Position numbers and translations under genes: made by a program | The notes under the pieces: model-generated | Database searches by the model: none | Seen by the model: the letters and a program-made list of their open reading frames with translations, nothing else | Told to the model about the DNA's origin: nothing | Part shown: one piece after another, positions 23,001 to 30,514 of the stretch | How positions within the stretch are numbered: the first letter of the stretch is position 1 | Layout: every line of letters begins with the position of its first letter | NCBI GenBank assembly: GCA_016191815.1 | Contig: JACPVI010000080.1 | Span: 62,001-126,000 of the forward strand | Source of the DNA: Myxococcales bacterium | GTDB taxonomy: Bacteria > Myxococcota > Myxococcia > Myxococcales > Myxococcaceae | Direction of reading: 5' to 3' | DNA length: 64,000 nt

Positions 23001-25558
23001 GGGCTGGCGGAGCTCAGGGTGCACACCGTGGTGGGGTAGGTCCCGTAGGCCGTCCCTCTTTTGAAGGCGGTGGAGCTGTTGGTGTTGTTGTCGCCGACGA
23101 ATGGCGCAGTGATGTCGATCCGGTTGCAGCTCACCACGCTGGCGGAGGCCGTTCCGGGCTTGACCCAGTCGCTGAGAACAGTCAGCCCGGTGGATCTGAA
23201 ATCCAGGCCGGTCGCCCCGGTGTCCGGCGAGGCGACCCCGACCGCGGTCACTTGACTCTGGATGGTCTTGGTCACCGCTCCGGCGGGGAGGTCGTAGACG
23301 ATGAAGATGTACTTGGGCGTGGGGTTGGTGACGGTCCTGTCTCCCACCGTGCCGAGGTTCAACGACACCTGCGTCGAGGTCCCGTCCCAGGAGGCCACTT
23401 GCCCGATCAGCACCGAGCCGGCCGGGAAAGACTCGTTGGTGTCGATGTAGATCTTCAGGTTGTCGAAGTCGCCAGTCCCGGCCGTCCCCAGGTCGTTCAC
23501 TGTGATGGTGGAGAGGAGGATGGAGCCGTTGCCGCTGGCGTTCGAATCCACGCGGAAGTGCTGCATGTCCACGCCGGTGATCGGAGCGACCGGGTTGGTG
23601 CCCTGATCTGCCACGTTGAGGGAGGCGGTGAGCGCGTCGGCGCAGGCGTCCGTCAGCCGGCTGCCGGTGGCCGGGGTCAGCTTGTAGTTCGCTCCCTGGT
23701 CCACCCCCGCGGTGTCCGCCGTCCCCTGGTGCTCGTACACCGCCAGGTAGTACGTGGTGCCGCAGGTCAGTCCGGTGACCGGAACGCTGCCGCCGGTGCT
23801 CTTGTACACGACGTAGTTGCCGGTCCCGAGCTGCGTGCCGCTGCCGAAGACCGTGTTCGCCGTGTAGGTGGTATAGGTGCCGTCGGCTGGGTTGGAGTCC
23901 ACCGCTGAGGCGGCCTTCATCAGCACGATGACGCCGCTGCCGTTGCCCCGCGTCCAGTTGACCGTCATTCCGGTCCCGGAGACGCCCGTGAAGTTGACCC
24001 CGGAGGCCTGGGTCGCCGGCTCCGTGTAGAAGCTGCCGTCGGGGGAGTAGCCTCGCCCCGTCCCGTTGTCCGCGTAGCCGCGATAGTAGAGCCGGGTTCC
24101 CGCCGTCAGCCCGGTTCTGGCGTGGGTGTAGACCCCCAAGCCGGTGCCGCCCTCGGCCACGCAGTTGCCCGTCGGGTTCGCCGTCGTCCCCCAGCACGTC
24201 CCGCGCTCGGTGATCGCCGACCCGCCGTTGTCCGTGAGGTTCGCCCCCAGCGTCGCCGTGGTGTCCAGGATGGACGTCGCGGTCGGCGAGGTCAGGGTCG
24301 GAGGAGCAGCCGAGCTCGCCAGTTGACTGCCGGTGGCCGGGGTCAGCTTGTAGTTCGCTCCCTGGTTCACCCCTGAGGTGTCCACCGTGCCCTGGTGCTC
24401 GTACACCGCCACGTAGTAGGTGGTGCCGCTGGTCAGTCCGGTGACCGCCACGCTGGCGCCGGTGCTCTTGTACACGACGTAGTTGCCGGTCCCAATCTGC
24501 GTGCCGCTGCCGAAGACCGTGTTCGCCGTGTATCCGGTATAGGTGCCGTCGGCGGGGTTGGAGTCCACCGCCGAGCCCGCCTTCATCAGCACGATGACGC
24601 CGCTGCCGCTGCCCCGCGTCCAGTTGACCGTCATTCCGGTCCCGGACACGCCGGTGAAGTTGACCCCGGAGGCCTGGGTCGCCGGCTCCGTGTAGAAGCT
24701 GCCGTCGGGGGAGTAGCCTCGCCCGGTCGCGTTGTCCGCGTAGCCGCGATAGTAGAGCTGGGTGCCCGCCGTCAGCCCGGTTCTGCCGTGGGTGTACGTC
24801 CCCAAGCCCGTGCCGCCTTCGGCCACGCAGTTGCCCGTCGGGTTCGCCGTCGTCCCCCAGCACGTCCCACGCGCGGTGATCGCCGACCCGCCGTTGTCCG
24901 TGAGGTTCGCCCCCAGCGTCGCCGTCGTGTCCAGGATCGACGTCGCGGTCGGTGAGGTCAGCGTCGGCACGACAGGGGCAGGCGGCGTGTAGGTCACGAC
25001 CACCCACACCTGAGTGACGAGCACGTCTGGGGCCGCATCGGCGGCCTGGACGCCAATTTCCAAGGTGCTCCACGCCGACTCGGCCAGACTGAGGCTCGTC
25101 CAGGCGTTGGATCGCTCCACGTATGGCGCAGAGTTGAGAGTCGTGATCCCCGTGGTGGTGTTCACCCCGTTGACACGGTAGAGCAGTCGAGTGGAGCTGG
25201 TTCCACCGCCGTTGCTCACATAGGCGTGCACATCGAGCCCGGTGACGGTGCTCCCGGCGGGAATGTTGCCGGCGGTGGTAACGGTGTACGCGTCGAGGTC
25301 GTTGTTGCCCGCGAGGTTGACGTTCGTCGTGGCTCCGTCGTTCGCCGCCGGCGTCCCGGTGGCCCCGTTGCTCGATTGATCGTTGACCGCGTCCCAGTTC
25401 GTAGACGCGCCCGTCGGGGTGCCCATCGTGCTGTAGCCCGCCCCGGTCGGGTGCAGAGTCACGGTGTCGGCCCGCGCCGGTGCCGCCACCCAAAAACCCA
25501 TGGCCGCAATCGCGGCCGCGATTATCACCCGGAACCTGTCGCTGTCCCGGGCGCCCAT
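17012..25558 (-). CDS. giant secreted multihaem cytochrome c with adhesin-like N-terminal repeats
   Basis: The 2848-residue protein has a signal peptide ending near PARA, a beta-rich domain (about 31-190), two near-identical 222-residue units with fibronectin-III-like character (about 198-640), further beta domains to about 1170, then a haem array. I count 29 CxxCH motifs plus CX3CH four times (QNY, TVY, SAA, TES) and CX4CH once (SNTY), from about residue 1179 to 2741. The CX3-4CH sites mostly pair with a following CxxCH, as in the Geobacter CxxxxCH/CxxCH family. It is probably a cell-surface or extracellular electron-transfer protein. No membrane anchor or sorting tail is visible at the C-terminus (RPLQY). 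The start overlaps the upstream cytochrome gene as TGATG. Confidence 0.93.
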   Translation of the reverse strand: MGARDSDRFRVIIAAAIAAMGFWVAAPARADTVTLHPTGAGYSTMGTPTGASTNWDAVNDQSSNGATGTPAANDGATTNVNLAGNNDLDAYTVTTAGNIPAGSTVTGLDVHAYVSNGGGTSSTRLLYRVNGVNTTTGITTLNSAPYVERSNAWTSLSLAESAWSTLEIGVQAADAAPDVLVTQVWVVVTYTPPAPVVPTLTSPTATSILDTTATLGANLTDNGGSAITARGTCWGTTANPTGNCVAEGGTGLGTYTHGRTGLTAGTQLYYRGYADNATGRGYSPDGSFYTEPATQASGVNFTGVSGTGMTVNWTRGSGSGVIVLMKAGSAVDSNPADGTYTGYTANTVFGSGTQIGTGNYVVYKSTGASVAVTGLTSGTTYYVAVYEHQGTVDTSGVNQGANYKLTPATGSQLASSAAPPTLTSPTATSILDTTATLGANLTDNGGSAITERGTCWGTTANPTGNCVAEGGTGLGVYTHARTGLTAGTRLYYRGYADNGTGRGYSPDGSFYTEPATQASGVNFTGVSGTGMTVNWTRGNGSGVIVLMKAASAVDSNPADGTYTTYTANTVFGSGTQLGTGNYVVYKSTGGSVPVTGLTCGTTYYLAVYEHQGTADTAGVDQGANYKLTPATGSRLTDACADALTASLNVADQGTNPVAPITGVDMQHFRVDSNASGNGSILLSTITVNDLGTAGTGDFDNLKIYIDTNESFPAGSVLIGQVASWDGTSTQVSLNLGTVGDRTVTNPTPKYIFIVYDLPAGAVTKTIQSQVTAVGVASPDTGATGLDFRSTGLTVLSDWVKPGTASASVVSCNRIDITAPFVGDNNTNSSTAFKRGTAYGTYPTTVCTLSSASPRVCQDTTAAQSTTYYYRVDFTDVNGVVTPPADPQDLSDPYTTPQCPPELSLLSPDAPGQPTGATINAGASASIGKVKFSANTGTITITSIGVENPNPNTALPANDVAFLQLFDDSSGNLLGTAGWTGALYDFKGLSLAVPAGSPKTVRVELAASTGATVGRTFVMKVSAADVKTQATSTKLGGPISGNSFSMGAGALAGNVDGGATEANSPAAAIINPFSGASVTGPNFLVQVQVNDTDGVAGLSARISTDNGGTWENLTANTNHDTSISRVFEKVINRNPGSYTFVAEAFDGTTTVRSSPAAVVVNAERRGGGTLLRRDNSSQFCLDCHAVKAHSSANISGRYGAWAVGCRDCHTPHSTTNIFLIRKMITPPPVASYQPARVVKFWSREGAGDGGTFSYVNPDNTGPCQVCHTRTQNLDGTPRWRNDGGTDNHYSLSAGTQDCTECHTHQKGFKPTGCPECHLGVGDLDNFADDDAGARIDEGEWVTYGHGRIPDGGGFPSGNPDPPVNFNDQGALLGDRGCKYCHTDQVGHTQLSNYFRLANADGPDGKIGVCLQCHKSSNGGYDPDGTGTAYALINPSRKVDSNHFGTKHGGANNHDKGGLFCWDCHEPHGDMSDGGSPIFYMLHSRPWQESDDAGLPTKFANAIEFNKAIGGNASGDCNTPPTVATTDSTKLDFRDYVVGGLCRNCHAYDGGSTLPAHYNQTQDDKHNSSNGCRPSDAPNDRCTECHLHNSGFAPPRCDSCHNAPPTIGKHPKHDENPFPADQMSYQGTASNCTTTLYSHPCVRCHNATHQSEPASKGAVQADPYVVQLTFLLSSDLGNYYDAGSSPTAEQGPNSRWFQYSDGTCQNYCHSRANPYGPGAVNAYANGGAIPTWTAGGQTMTCTSCHGQAAPSTTLSPTHEIHTDTTKYAFNCPRCHINTTTTGSSIADKCYHANGVKDVYFDSSGVNNSGGYADGGGATRTCSNTYCHSDGQDKSAPYTSGPSIAWGTSKTCSSCHNFTVDAGGPVMSSGKHTNHVNNAGIIGVDRVCYDCHSSTVNNTSQQIANYGNHNNGLSTVVFADGGTYNTSTMACTVYCHSSGQDPTVRVYRAPEWDQVTTLECNGCHGPSTSSGRPDYANGGEGAIDANSHQMHVDTQSFPCTRCHQKTTSTGAAINGTDPTFHLNGSRDVNNTTYIASYNNTTKECSAACHNNGLIKWGKSSATCRDCHLASGAGNQDVDDFTWSDKFNTGTGTAAVIDAEDWGLYGHGRDGGAYVESGNAMANLDNRSSGNGCLCCHSASVNHGDSTNYFRLSNVGGSDGKNGACLQCHSSTASGAVCGISDVSTGVTVKINSYHFGDDHSAADGGSAGRFCWDCHDPHGDYNYGSSVRLGYMIQERPTQLHDGGGDGIPIQFAPAPDFRKARGGDLAAFDWEDYVISTQTGGTYRGVCQVCHWNTARFRQTDGWPPENPPHNQGTRCTESCHKHSQVSNKAFTPAGGNCSGCHSNIQGGKRRALASADGDFRDLDAGTTDGFRSHHVGSGSTNTLQGTLTYDDCIVCHAEGTIDAQGNPNTTSYHNEGGCDGGHCINLRNVDDGGVFYFNKGKVCVEVCKAGGKTQAQCETDCITASIQSNPTPWGNVAGWGSQNATWVEQTRDNLDPFCLSCHDFNGARGFWVDGGNSLNPFNDNKIINNYDQVVRAAPDGGYATNGRVVDIASRVASAWSNGPPSGAAYAQTYRDLSSEPRGTDTRYDPPEGVYSRHAIRPPATTGTYFNMAPSVYGGLQTSLWDNSTYWMNTSLWGSNAVMGCADCHTVDGANGVLGNAHGSNTEYMLKDNAGGTAEAAVDKGYRPTYVCYRCHSDSTSAGYTPGAGHSGNASNWYDTGTSNGTNRTTAAAPSGNIYGFACGNCHGGGKEAGGPSDPTPQFGTIHGTSQIINTGQAGGSGTRQAYRFMNGNSMRYYIPATNWNGPGTCWTVYSDKSGTDADNFGGCVKHGGSGVSPSSTDPMTRPLQY
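23661..24960. repeat. two near-identical 634-bp units with 666-bp period inside the giant cytochrome gene
   Basis: Bases 24327-24960 and 23661-24294 match almost throughout, with the same anchor sequences exactly 666 bases apart; 32 less conserved bases separate the units. They encode the 222-residue repeats beginning PTLTSPTATSILDTTATLG and ending near NYKLTPATGS. The differences are scattered single bases. Repeat expansion or contraction by recombination is likely. Confidence 0.92.
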
Positions 25559-26691
25559 CAGGAGTCCTCGGTCTGCGAGTTGGAGTCAGCGCCATGCGGG
25601 TAGTGGCAGGTCATGCAGCGGACCAAGCCGTTCGGGTCGAGCCTCAGGTCGTTGTGCCCCTTGCTGTCGCCGCCGGCGTCCTGGGCCATCCCGTTCACAT
25701 CGAGGATGCTGCCGCCGTCGCGAATCGACGGCCCCGAGAGCGGAACGCCGACCGGGTGGCTGAACACGAAGCCCCCGTCGCCGCAGCACTCCACCATCCC
25801 CGCGTCCATCACCCGCTCGCGGTGGCACTCCTCGCAGAGCTGGCTCGCGTCGTTGCGGATCCGCAGCATCGGGTAGGAGAGGTAGAAGCGCCACTGGTCA
25901 CCCACCGCCATCGTCCCCGAGAAGCCGACCTTCACGTTCGAGGTCGGCGAATCGTTCAGCTCCACGTTGCTCGCGGCGGTGAGCTTCCCGGTGCTCACGG
26001 CCGAGTCCCAGGGGCCGCTGGGGAGAATCCACCCGAACCAGCTCCGGCCGTTGTCGTTGGAGAGGACGAACCGGGCGGTCCCCACTCCACCACCGGTGAC
26101 GACCTTGAGCTGGTAGGCCTTGGCGTTGGAGCCAGCCGCTGGCGTCTGGAGGGACAGCCGCGCGTCGGTGCCGGCATCGAAGCCCAACGGCGCGTTCCAG
26201 TCCCCCGCCGCATAGGAGGTGTACTGCGAGGCTCCCTGGGAGTTGAGGGTGGCGCCGTTGTGCTGGTCGTGGCAGACGGAGCAGGAGATCTTCCCGCCCT
26301 CGATGCGCTTTGACATCCTCAGGTCGAGCGGCGCCTTGGCGCCAAAGTCGGGGTTTTCGGCGACCGCGTCCCAGCGGTGCGACTTGCCCTGCGAGCCTGG
26401 CACTGCCTGATCGCCGCTGGTCCACGGGAAGCCAAAGATGCCGGTCCCCGCGTCGGCGCCGGGGCGGTTGACGTGGCAGCTCTGGCAGAGGTTGGCGTTG
26501 CCGGCCACCGAGGTGAGCGTCATCCCGGGCGCGTTGTGGAAGGTGTGGCAGCTCTTGCAGCTGAAATCGAGCTCGGTGCCCGCCCAGTGCGGCGGGTCCA
26601 TCGCCCACGAGGGAGAGGAGCGCACCGCGAAGGTGGCGAGGCCTGCCAGGGCGAAGAGGAACGCGGCGCGCAGCAGGAGGCGGGCGCTCAC
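25558..26691 (-). CDS. exported cytochrome c with five CxxCH motifs
   Basis: The 377-residue protein starts with a signal peptide (LLLRAAFLFALAGLATFAVRSSPSWA) and has five haem sites: CKSCH, CQSCH and CSVCH in the first 130 residues, then CEECH and CMTCH near the end, separated by a beta-rich insert of about 150 residues (TARFVLSNDNGRSWFGW). The haem arrangement recalls the doubled-CxxCH or NapC/NrfB-like small cytochromes. It is probably a periplasmic or outer-surface partner passing electrons to the giant cytochrome. The start is GTG at 26691, overlapping the preceding stop as GTGA; it is coupled to the next gene by TGATG. Asp-Ala-Gly and Asp-Gly-Gly triplets recur in loops. Confidence 0.88.
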   Translation of the reverse strand: MSARLLLRAAFLFALAGLATFAVRSSPSWAMDPPHWAGTELDFSCKSCHTFHNAPGMTLTSVAGNANLCQSCHVNRPGADAGTGIFGFPWTSGDQAVPGSQGKSHRWDAVAENPDFGAKAPLDLRMSKRIEGGKISCSVCHDQHNGATLNSQGASQYTSYAAGDWNAPLGFDAGTDARLSLQTPAAGSNAKAYQLKVVTGGGVGTARFVLSNDNGRSWFGWILPSGPWDSAVSTGKLTAASNVELNDSPTSNVKVGFSGTMAVGDQWRFYLSYPMLRIRNDASQLCEECHRERVMDAGMVECCGDGGFVFSHPVGVPLSGPSIRDGGSILDVNGMAQDAGGDSKGHNDLRLDPNGLVRCMTCHYPHGADSNSQTEDS

Positions 26692-29600
26692 GGCGAGGCA
26701 CCTCCGGATTTCGGGAAGACCGTCACGCCCACCGTCGCCGGGGCGCTCCGCACCTTTCCGTCGTCGACCACCAGCTCGAAGACGTACACGCCCGGGGTCC
26801 GCGGCTCGAACCGCGCCAGCGCGTCGTCCCAGTCGTCGATCCCCACCCAGGGCCCCGACACCTGCCGCCACCGGTAGCCGAGCAGCGCGCCGTCCGCGTC
26901 GGAGGAGGTGGTGCCGTCGAGCTCCACCTGCTTGTTGACCGTCGCTACCGAGGGCGCGGTCGCCCTGGCCACCGGCCGCGCGTCTCCGGCCGCGTCGGCG
27001 TCGACCCGGACGAAGACCGGAATGCTCTCGGCGCCCGTCTCGAAGACCGTCAGCTCGAAGACCGACGTTCCCGCGGCGAACGGAACCACCGTGGCGACTG
27101 CTCGATCAGCGTCGGTCAACCCCACCGCGGGGCCATAGACCTGCCGCCAGCGGTACTTCAGAGGATCGCTCCCGGCGGCGGTGCTCGCCCGCCCGTCCAG
27201 CTCGAGCGGAACCCCCACCAACCCGCTCAACAGCGAGCCGGCCGAGGCCACCGGCAGCGCCAGCTTAGCCTTCGAGACGAACACCGACACCTTGTCCGGC
27301 GGCGAGGAGAAGCCTCCGGCCGAGGCGACGACCTGGAGGTCGTAGCGGCCAGGCTTCGGCGCGACGAAGGACGGCCGGGAAGTCCCCGAGCCCGAGAGCG
27401 ATACGGTCGGTCCGCCCACCTGGGTCCAGGCGAACTGGAGGTTGCCGTTCGGCCCCACGCTGTCGGACGCATCCAGCGCCACCGTCTGGCCCTCGGCGGC
27501 GAACACCGGCGTCACCGCCAGCGCGGTCGGCGCCTGCTGCCCGGAGTTGACCACCACCACCGGCATCTCCGACGAGGCGGAGAGCCCCGCCGGGTCGGTG
27601 GCGGTGAGCTGGAACGAGAGGAGCCCCGGCTGCTTCGCGTGGACCGAGGCGGCCGGCGAGAGAGTGGTGCCGAGCAGCGCCGGGCCGAGCAGCTGATCCC
27701 ACTCGAGCGAAGGCGCTCCGCCGTTTGCGTCCCAGGAGAAGCCGCCCTCGAGCTGGAAGGACTTCCCCGCGTGGATCGCAGAGGGAGCGATCGCCACCTC
27801 GCGGGGCGCGACGTTGCGAATGGTGGCTACCAGCTCCGCCGGATCGCTCTGGAGGCCATTGCAGTCGGCCACCCCGGTGAACCGGTAGGTGTCCGCAGCG
27901 CGGCCCACGAAGCTCGGGGTGGTGGAGTTGCCCCCGCGCAGCACCACCGCCGGCCCTGCGTTCTGCGTCCAGCTCACCGAGCAGCTGCCGCGCCCCGAGA
28001 GCGTGGAGAACAGCTTCAAGAGCCCCGGGTCGCTCGTCACCGCCGAGCCGGCCACCAGGACCGGCTTGTGATCCAGCGGATCGAGCGGATCGAACCCGTC
28101 CCTGACCTCCTCGCCGTCCGAGTAGCCGTCGCCGTCGCTGTCGGCGCTGCCTGGGTTGGTGCCTCGCTTGTACTCGTCGCGGTTCGACAGCCCATCGCCG
28201 TCCTTGTCGCCGAATGCGTCGCGCGGATCCTCGGGGTTGAGCCCGTTGGCCTTCTCCCATGCGTCGGGCATCCCGTCGCAGTCGGAGTCGCCGGCGCAGC
28301 TCGGAAGCGGCGCTCCGGTGCCGAAGCGCTCGAGCTTGCCCGCATCCAGGTTCGCCACCAGGAGGTCGCCGTTCGAGAGCCAGGACAGACCCTTGGGTAG
28401 GCGGAGATCACCGTCGCCGGTCCCGAACTTGCCGATCTGCCCGACGTAGGCCCCCGCGGAGTCGAACACGCTCACCGCGCCCTGGAAGGTATCCGCCACG
28501 TGGACCTTTCCGCCTGCGCCCACCGTGACGCCCCCGCCGCGGGTGAGGCCCGAAGGTGGCGTCCCCCACGGCACTGCCGAGCGCAAGTGAGCCCCCGACA
28601 GGGAAAAGGCATGCAGCATCGAGCCCAGCTCGTTGCTGTCGAGGAGCACCCAGAGCGCGCCGGAGGCCACGTCCACCGCCACGTCCGCCGGCACCAGCAG
28701 CGCCGCGGTGCCCGCCGAGGTGAGCATGAAGTCGGTCGTGCCGTCAGGCTTCACCGCGCGCACACGGTTGACTTCCCGCTCGGCCACGAAGACTCGCCCG
28801 GTCGCCTCGTCGCAGGCCATGCCCACGGGCCAGGCCAGCGGGCCGTCGGCGAGCCCCACTTCTCCCAGTTGCCCGCCGTGCTCCGGATCCAGCCGGAGCA
28901 GCCGCCCGTCCTTGGTGGAGACGTGCACCGCCCCCTTGCAGTAGGCCACCGCGGTGGCGTGCTCGGCGGGGATCGGCGCCGCCATGATCTCCCCGCGGCG
29001 CGTGAGCAGCCAGAGCCGGCCGTCCGAGGAGTCGACCACGAACAGCTCGCCGGTGGGGGTGGCGGTCAGCCTCGAGGGCGCCCGGAAGGAGGCCCCGAGC
29101 GGGCCCTGCTGGAACTCCAGCTCCACGCTGATCGCCGCAGAGGCGGTGGCGGAAAGCCCGGTGGGATCGGTGGCGGTGAGCTTGATGGTCTGCGCGCCGG
29201 TGGTGGCCGGGGCGACCCAGGTCGCCTTGGTTCCGCTCGCCTGGAGCGTGCCGCCGGTGGCGGTCCAGGCGTAGGTCAACGCGTCTCCGTCAGGGTCGCT
29301 CGCCGCGGCGTCGAACAGCACCGTGCCACCCACCAGCACCGCGCTGGCCGACGGCGCGAAGGTGCTGATCACCGGCGGCTTTCCGAGCGGCGCCGAAACC
29401 ACCACGCTCACCGTCTTCTGACCGATGGCGTAGCCTCCGAACAGGCCGCCGTTGTCCTGCGCCTTGCAGGTGATCGAATAGGTCCCCGCCGCCGGGGTGG
29501 ACCAGGTCCAGGTGGAGGTCACCGTCTGCGCCGAGAGCACCGTGAGCGTCTGCCCGGTCAGCCCGTTCGGCAGAAGGCCGGCCGAGACTTCGATGCGCAT

Positions 29601-29783
29601 CTTCACGATCTTCCCGTCCGGGTCGCGGGCGGTGCAGCTGATCGTCGCAGTGGAATTGGGCGGCGCCGGATCCGGAGCGATGGAGATCGAATCGATCACC
29701 GGAGCGCTGTTTCCGTAGGCGGCGGCGGAGCCCGGGCTCGCGAGCACGAAGGCCGCACACACCAGCCCCATGGCTGACCGCAT
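26688..29783 (-). CDS. secreted multidomain protein: Ig/PKD, beta-propeller, calcium-repeat and PKD domains
   Basis: The protein (1031 residues from ATG 29783) has a signal peptide ending AAA-YG and an Ig/PKD-like pair (about 25-230). An NHL/SMP-type propeller region follows (about 230-490; repeated phrases such as PVGMACDEATGRVFVAE), then a thrombospondin-3-like calcium segment rich in DSDxDGxxD (about 495-575) and four PKD-like domains to the C-terminus. No haem motif or enzyme signature is visible. It precedes two cytochrome genes with a four-base overlap and may be a surface scaffold for them. A GTG at 29789 is an alternative start, but it is only three bases from the AGGAGG. Confidence 0.85.
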   Translation of the reverse strand: MRSAMGLVCAAFVLASPGSAAAYGNSAPVIDSISIAPDPAPPNSTATISCTARDPDGKIVKMRIEVSAGLLPNGLTGQTLTVLSAQTVTSTWTWSTPAAGTYSITCKAQDNGGLFGGYAIGQKTVSVVVSAPLGKPPVISTFAPSASAVLVGGTVLFDAAASDPDGDALTYAWTATGGTLQASGTKATWVAPATTGAQTIKLTATDPTGLSATASAAISVELEFQQGPLGASFRAPSRLTATPTGELFVVDSSDGRLWLLTRRGEIMAAPIPAEHATAVAYCKGAVHVSTKDGRLLRLDPEHGGQLGEVGLADGPLAWPVGMACDEATGRVFVAEREVNRVRAVKPDGTTDFMLTSAGTAALLVPADVAVDVASGALWVLLDSNELGSMLHAFSLSGAHLRSAVPWGTPPSGLTRGGGVTVGAGGKVHVADTFQGAVSVFDSAGAYVGQIGKFGTGDGDLRLPKGLSWLSNGDLLVANLDAGKLERFGTGAPLPSCAGDSDCDGMPDAWEKANGLNPEDPRDAFGDKDGDGLSNRDEYKRGTNPGSADSDGDGYSDGEEVRDGFDPLDPLDHKPVLVAGSAVTSDPGLLKLFSTLSGRGSCSVSWTQNAGPAVVLRGGNSTTPSFVGRAADTYRFTGVADCNGLQSDPAELVATIRNVAPREVAIAPSAIHAGKSFQLEGGFSWDANGGAPSLEWDQLLGPALLGTTLSPAASVHAKQPGLLSFQLTATDPAGLSASSEMPVVVVNSGQQAPTALAVTPVFAAEGQTVALDASDSVGPNGNLQFAWTQVGGPTVSLSGSGTSRPSFVAPKPGRYDLQVVASAGGFSSPPDKVSVFVSKAKLALPVASAGSLLSGLVGVPLELDGRASTAAGSDPLKYRWRQVYGPAVGLTDADRAVATVVPFAAGTSVFELTVFETGAESIPVFVRVDADAAGDARPVARATAPSVATVNKQVELDGTTSSDADGALLGYRWRQVSGPWVGIDDWDDALARFEPRTPGVYVFELVVDDGKVRSAPATVGVTVFPKSGGASP

Positions 29784-29792
29784 CGGCACGAG

Positions 29793-29798
29793 CCTCCT
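29793..29798 (-). promoter_or_regulatory. ribosome binding site deciding the start of the PKD/propeller gene
   Basis: Reading the minus strand, a perfect AGGAGG lies nine bases before ATG 29783 and only three bases before GTG 29789. The spacing favours the ATG. Confidence 0.75.
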
Positions 29799-30088
29799 AG
29801 AATTTTATGGCTGCAAGCGACACACCCCATGGGTGCGGCTAGACGCGGCGCGTTGGTCGTCTAACCAGCCTCAACCGTTGGGTTTGTATGTGTTCGGTTG
29901 CCCTCCAGCCGCCTACGTGGCTGCGCGATATGGCGCAGGGTGGGTGATTTGGCGCAGCTGCTTGACACCATCGGCGAGTAGGGATCGGCTTTCGTCGTCT
30001 GGGCCGCTCGCGTCGAGCGCCCATCGCTCGTGCGGCGGACACCTCTGCGGCCTTCCAGGCGAGGGTCAGTTGCGGTACAAATAGGGGC
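29799..30088. other. intergenic region between divergent genes
   Basis: About 290 bases separate the divergent PKD/propeller gene and the FixH-like gene and must hold both promoters. I see a TTGACA at 29962-29967 without a convincing -10 at the proper distance, and TACAAA at 30076-30081 immediately before the GTG at 30089. I see no coding sequence, RNA gene or strong hairpin. Confidence 0.5.
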
Positions 30089-30514
30089 GTGCGCGGAATC
30101 GCCCTTCCCGCCCTGATCTCGCTGTTGGCGTGCACCAGCACGCCCCCGATGGACTGTCCCGAGCCGAACCCGAACGACGATCCGGACGCAGGGGCGTTCG
30201 ATCTGGTGGGGCCATTCAAGCTCGACCCGGTGATAATCAAACCTGATCCGGCGAGGCTCGGCCGCCACGTGGTGAACCTGGACGTGAAGGACGCCCGCGA
30301 ATCGCCGGTGCGGGGTGCGCTGGTCACGATCGACCCCGAGATGCCTTCGATGGGCCATGGCTCTTCGGAGCAGGCGGTGGTTTCCGAGCTGGGCCGGGGC
30401 GCGTACCAGGCGTGCCCGGTGACTTTGCAAATGCCGGGGCCGTGGGTGGTGACGATCAAGGCGGCGCGGGGCGGCGCCAGCGGCGTGAGGGTTGTAAGCT
30501 ACGTAGTCCAGTGA
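30089..30514 (+). CDS. FixH/YtkA-like domain lipoprotein
   Basis: The 141-residue protein has a lipoprotein signal (LISLLAC, acylated Cys near residue 15) and a beta-sandwich with the YtkA/FixH-like pattern: HVVNLDVKDARESPVRGALVTIDPEMPSMGHG, then RGAYQACPVTLQMPGPWVVTIKA. Such domains occur in CcoH/FixH and in copper-related export proteins; the Met/His-rich MPSMGHG loop could bind metal. GTG at 30089 follows TAGGGG. It overlaps the next gene by one base (TGATG), so a lipoprotein, a barrel and a redoxin are made together. Confidence 0.78.
   Translation: MRGIALPALISLLACTSTPPMDCPEPNPNDDPDAGAFDLVGPFKLDPVIIKPDPARLGRHVVNLDVKDARESPVRGALVTIDPEMPSMGHGSSEQAVVSELGRGAYQACPVTLQMPGPWVVTIKAARGGASGVRVVSYVVQ

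Noticed and set aside
22836-25595. Long minus-strand frame of about 919 codons overlapping the giant cytochrome
   Set aside because: Same strand, different frame from the cytochrome gene; it is repetitive and lacks motifs, and the giant frame has signal peptide, repeats and haem sites.
29962-29990. TTGACA as promoter of the FixH-like gene
   Set aside because: No acceptable -10 hexamer lies 15-19 bases downstream.
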